The position numbers were made by a program, and so were the translations under genes. Positions 61,852-64,000 of a stretch of DNA of 64,000 nucleotides are shown piece by piece. This stretch comes from a bacterium. GTDB taxonomy: Bacteria > Electryoneota > Electryoneia > Electryoneales > Electryoneaceae. Each line of letters starts with the position of its first letter. Position 1 is the stretch's first letter. The stretch spans positions 1-64,000 of the forward strand of contig JANQEY010000320.1 in NCBI GenBank assembly GCA_028278125.1. The letters are read 5' to 3'. The notes beneath the pieces are model-generated. The model had not been told where the DNA came from. It was given only the letters and a program-made list of their open reading frames with translations, and did no database searches.

Positions 61852-64000
61852 TTACTGTTGGATATTTAACGTTACCGGTTCAACCGTAGCATCCGGGTAA
61901 CCCACAATTTCTACCTCCGCCGTGGCGGTGGTCTCGAGAATACGCGGATCCGGGAATGCCTCGTCGAAGGTAATCCTCAAGTACCTGTCTGCCCATCCAC
62001 AATCATTCTGGTCTGGCGGTCCAACGTTACCAGGTCCGGTGATAGCTTCGTTGAGAGGCGCACCACCAATTGCCTGTGCGTAGTACTGACCACGGCTTGT
62101 AATAAAGCGTACCAGCTGATCGTTGATGCAGTGATCGTGTCCGTCATAGACAAACACCGTCATATGGAACAATGCCGGATCACCCCAGGTGAAGTCCCAG
62201 TTACGCGGGTCGGCATAAAGCACACCGGCCGCTGTCTGGATTGGCAGGTTAAAGTCAATGTATTCACCTGTGATCAGGTTACCACCCTCCGATAGTACCG
62301 TAGCGATAATATCGATCGAGTCGTTGGTAACCGCACTGTTATATGACATGATTGTATGAGCCACACCAGGTGTGATGTCACCACCGGGATCTTCATTTCC
62401 GGTATATGGCGCACCCTCACCACCAATTGTGGCGATATCATCGCTGACTTCGAAAGCCACTACGATGGAGTCTTTAACCGGGTTGTTCAGGATGTCGGCA
62501 ACACGGGCTGAAACTTCAACGTTCCAGACAGCACCACCACCATCTTCACCGATCTCGTTGACGTCGATATCGATCGATGCGGGAGGTCCTGCAACCACTG
62601 CCAACTCTGTAAAGATCGCAAGTACAGAGTCGCATTCCGGTGTTCCACGCAAATCGATATTTTCATATGCCCATGCCAGTAGACGCAGCTGTCCTGTAGC
62701 CACACCGGCATTAATCGAGATCTGTGCGATTCCGCTGTTAGTCATAGCGGAGTCGTAAGGTTCACCATACGGGTTACCGGGTTCTCCACCATTCGAATCG
62801 TTGATCTTCGGACGTCCATCCATGTCGCTGTCCGGGTAACGATCCATCAGGAAGTATACCCAGGTCTGATCCTGTACAGAGTTACCGTTCGGGTCACGTA
62901 CAGTCGCGCTGACCTGTGCCGTTTCCTGTCCACCGGTACCGCGTGCGGCGATAGCCAGGCGGTCAGTGTTCAGAATCAAAGACTGTGGTGTTCCAGAATG
63001 AATAGTGAAGCTTACCCAGCTTGAATCAGCCTGGAGGCACTTGGCGATGACAGTTGCTAATCCGGCCTGTGTACCAGGTGTGAACGAGGCACGGACATAA
63101 CCGTTGATATCACCAAGCTGCGGATGAGTACCGGGACCGGTAGATGCTGAAGGTGTTACTGTTCCGAGGTTCGTAGTAAAGGTTACCTGCAGGTTATCCC
63201 TTACAGGATTCAGGAACGTATCAACAACAACACAGTGAACTACACCGGCTTCCTGCTGGTTTGTATAGAACGGTGAAACACCGTCAAAGTTCTCAACCAT
63301 CAGGTTGGCGATAAACTTCGGATCTTTTGCTTCAATGGTAATAGGAAGCCTGAGAGACTGCGCAACCTGACCTTCGGGACCAGCAGAACAGAAGATGGTA
63401 TCAACACCAGCCCAGCTTCCCGGGAACATGTAGCTTACAGCCTGGCCATCAGCATCAGTTACAGCTGTTGGCGGGAAGAATGCAAGCTGAGTCAGGTTGT
63501 CAGAATTGAAGTTAACCGGGGTACCGGGTACTGCAGGTTCACCTGTTGTATAACGAACAGTACAGACAACCTGTGCTGAGTCCATGATGGAAGCATTGTA
63601 ACGCTGACCAAACGGAGTCTGGAGAATCAGATCACCAATCTGGCGGTTCGGCAGAATAACCACCGAGGTATCAGCGTTCAGGTTTAGAGTACCTGAAATA
63701 TTGGTATATGTTGCCAGGATCTGAACGGTATCAATTTCACCACCATCGCTGAATTGCGCAACCGCAACACCAAAGCTGTCGGTAACAACCGATCCCTGGA
63801 TATTTCCTGAACCGATGGCGGAGAAGCGAACAATAGCACCTTCAATCGCTGACTGGTTCTGGTCTTTCAGCGTAGCAGTAATATTAGCCTTGGTAATACC
63901 GTTATCAGCATATATATAGGGTGTATCTGTTGTCAGACGGAGAGTGCCACCGATTGATGGGCTTTTATTAACCATCAATTTAGTCCGGTAATCATTACCT
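61852..64000 (-). CDS. Invasin/adhesin-like Ig-repeat protein (N-terminus outside window)
   Basis: The frame is open through the right edge, so the ~715 visible residues are the C-terminal part; the ATG/TTG near 63975 is probably internal. The sequence is a series of ~100-residue bacterial Ig-like (Big_1/invasin-type) domains, e.g. ITATLKDQNQSAIEGAIVRFSA, VCTVRYTTGEPAVPGTPVNF, VHCVVVDTFLNPVRDNLQVTF, VSATVRDPNGNSVQDQTWVYF, VSARVADILNNPVKDSIVVAF, each with the xDxxxNPVxxxxVxF-type strand. Such proteins display adhesive tips on the surface. It precedes the pilB-pilC genes on the same strand, suggesting a link to pilus or secretion, but it could also be simply adjacent. No sorting domain of the YPNPFNP type closes it; it ends in VTLNIQQ. 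Confidence 0.78.
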   Translation of the reverse strand, partial: GNDYRTKLMVNKSPSIGGTLRLTTDTPYIYADNGITKANITATLKDQNQSAIEGAIVRFSAIGSGNIQGSVVTDSFGVAVAQFSDGGEIDTVQILATYTNISGTLNLNADTSVVILPNRQIGDLILQTPFGQRYNASIMDSAQVVCTVRYTTGEPAVPGTPVNFNSDNLTQLAFFPPTAVTDADGQAVSYMFPGSWAGVDTIFCSAGPEGQVAQSLRLPITIEAKDPKFIANLMVENFDGVSPFYTNQQEAGVVHCVVVDTFLNPVRDNLQVTFTTNLGTVTPSASTGPGTHPQLGDINGYVRASFTPGTQAGLATVIAKCLQADSSWVSFTIHSGTPQSLILNTDRLAIAARGTGGQETAQVSATVRDPNGNSVQDQTWVYFLMDRYPDSDMDGRPKINDSNGGEPGNPYGEPYDSAMTNSGIAQISINAGVATGQLRLLAWAYENIDLRGTPECDSVLAIFTELAVVAGPPASIDIDVNEIGEDGGGAVWNVEVSARVADILNNPVKDSIVVAFEVSDDIATIGGEGAPYTGNEDPGGDITPGVAHTIMSYNSAVTNDSIDIIATVLSEGGNLITGEYIDFNLPIQTAAGVLYADPRNWDFTWGDPALFHMTVFVYDGHDHCINDQLVRFITSRGQYYAQAIGGAPLNEAITGPGNVGPPDQNDCGWADRYLRITFDEAFPDPRILETTATAEVEIVGYPDATVEPVTLNIQQ

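Overview
The window is 64 kb of a moderate-GC bacterial chromosome with no rRNA or tRNA genes, CRISPR array, insertion sequence or prophage that I can see. The best lineage clue is a set of secreted proteins that end in a beta-rich sorting domain of the YPNPFNP ... KKVVLMK type. That signature is typical of the FCB superphylum and its candidate phyla (for example Marinimicrobia, Zixibacteria, KSB1, Calditrichota, Latescibacterota, Electryoneota). I cannot place it more precisely. Outer-membrane-type proteins (OmpA-like, barrel-like, lipoprotein) indicate a Gram-negative envelope.

Layout. 1-6 kb: a polysaccharide/cell-surface cluster (WbqC-like, PIG-L deacetylase, WecA/MraY-like transferase, GT-C-like membrane protein, GT-B glycosyltransferase). 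6-14 kb: exported proteins, a sorted Ycf48-like propeller, an SppA peptidase fused to an envelope barrel-like domain, and a DUF58 protein. 14-19 kb: a single 1542-residue protein with four glycosyltransferase domains. 19-24 kb: OmpA-like protein, CruF-like carotenoid protein, CitD-CitE fusion, FKBP lipoprotein, response regulator. 24-31 kb: asparagine synthase, a sugar C-methyltransferase-like enzyme, GT9 and GT4 transferases and a HEAT-like protein. 31-39 kb: HpnE-like flavoenzyme, etfBA, CBS protein, FabL-like enoyl reductase, lgt and a C-terminal processing protease. 38.7-42.2 kb: a giant 14-repeat FG-GAP protein. 42-51 kb: DHH phosphoesterase, then a compact mevalonate operon with an HMG-CoA reductase-mevalonate kinase fusion, a YfcC-type transporter and a MoxR ATPase. 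51-57.5 kb: GT4, barrel-like protein, sorted nuclease-like protein and a sorted propeller-like protein. 57.8-64 kb: pilD, pilC and pilB with an Ig-repeat surface protein that runs off the window.

How the genes fit together. One theme is surface glycan assembly: lipid-linked sugar transfer, several transferases and sugar modification. A second is isoprenoids: the mevalonate operon makes IPP/DMAPP from HMG-CoA, and the CruF-like and HpnE-like genes could use the products in carotenoid or squalene metabolism. A third is protein export and envelope: Lgt, SppA, Ctp, FKBP, the prepilin peptidase/pilus motor and four cargo proteins with sorting domains. No sorting machinery is encoded here.

The most unusual items are the HMGR-MVK fusion inside a complete four-ORF lower mevalonate operon, the barrel-SppA fusion, the four-domain glycosyltransferase, the CitD-CitE fusion, and two families of dispersed non-coding inverted repeats. 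One of these repeats supplies a spurious N-terminal extension to a neighbouring gene.
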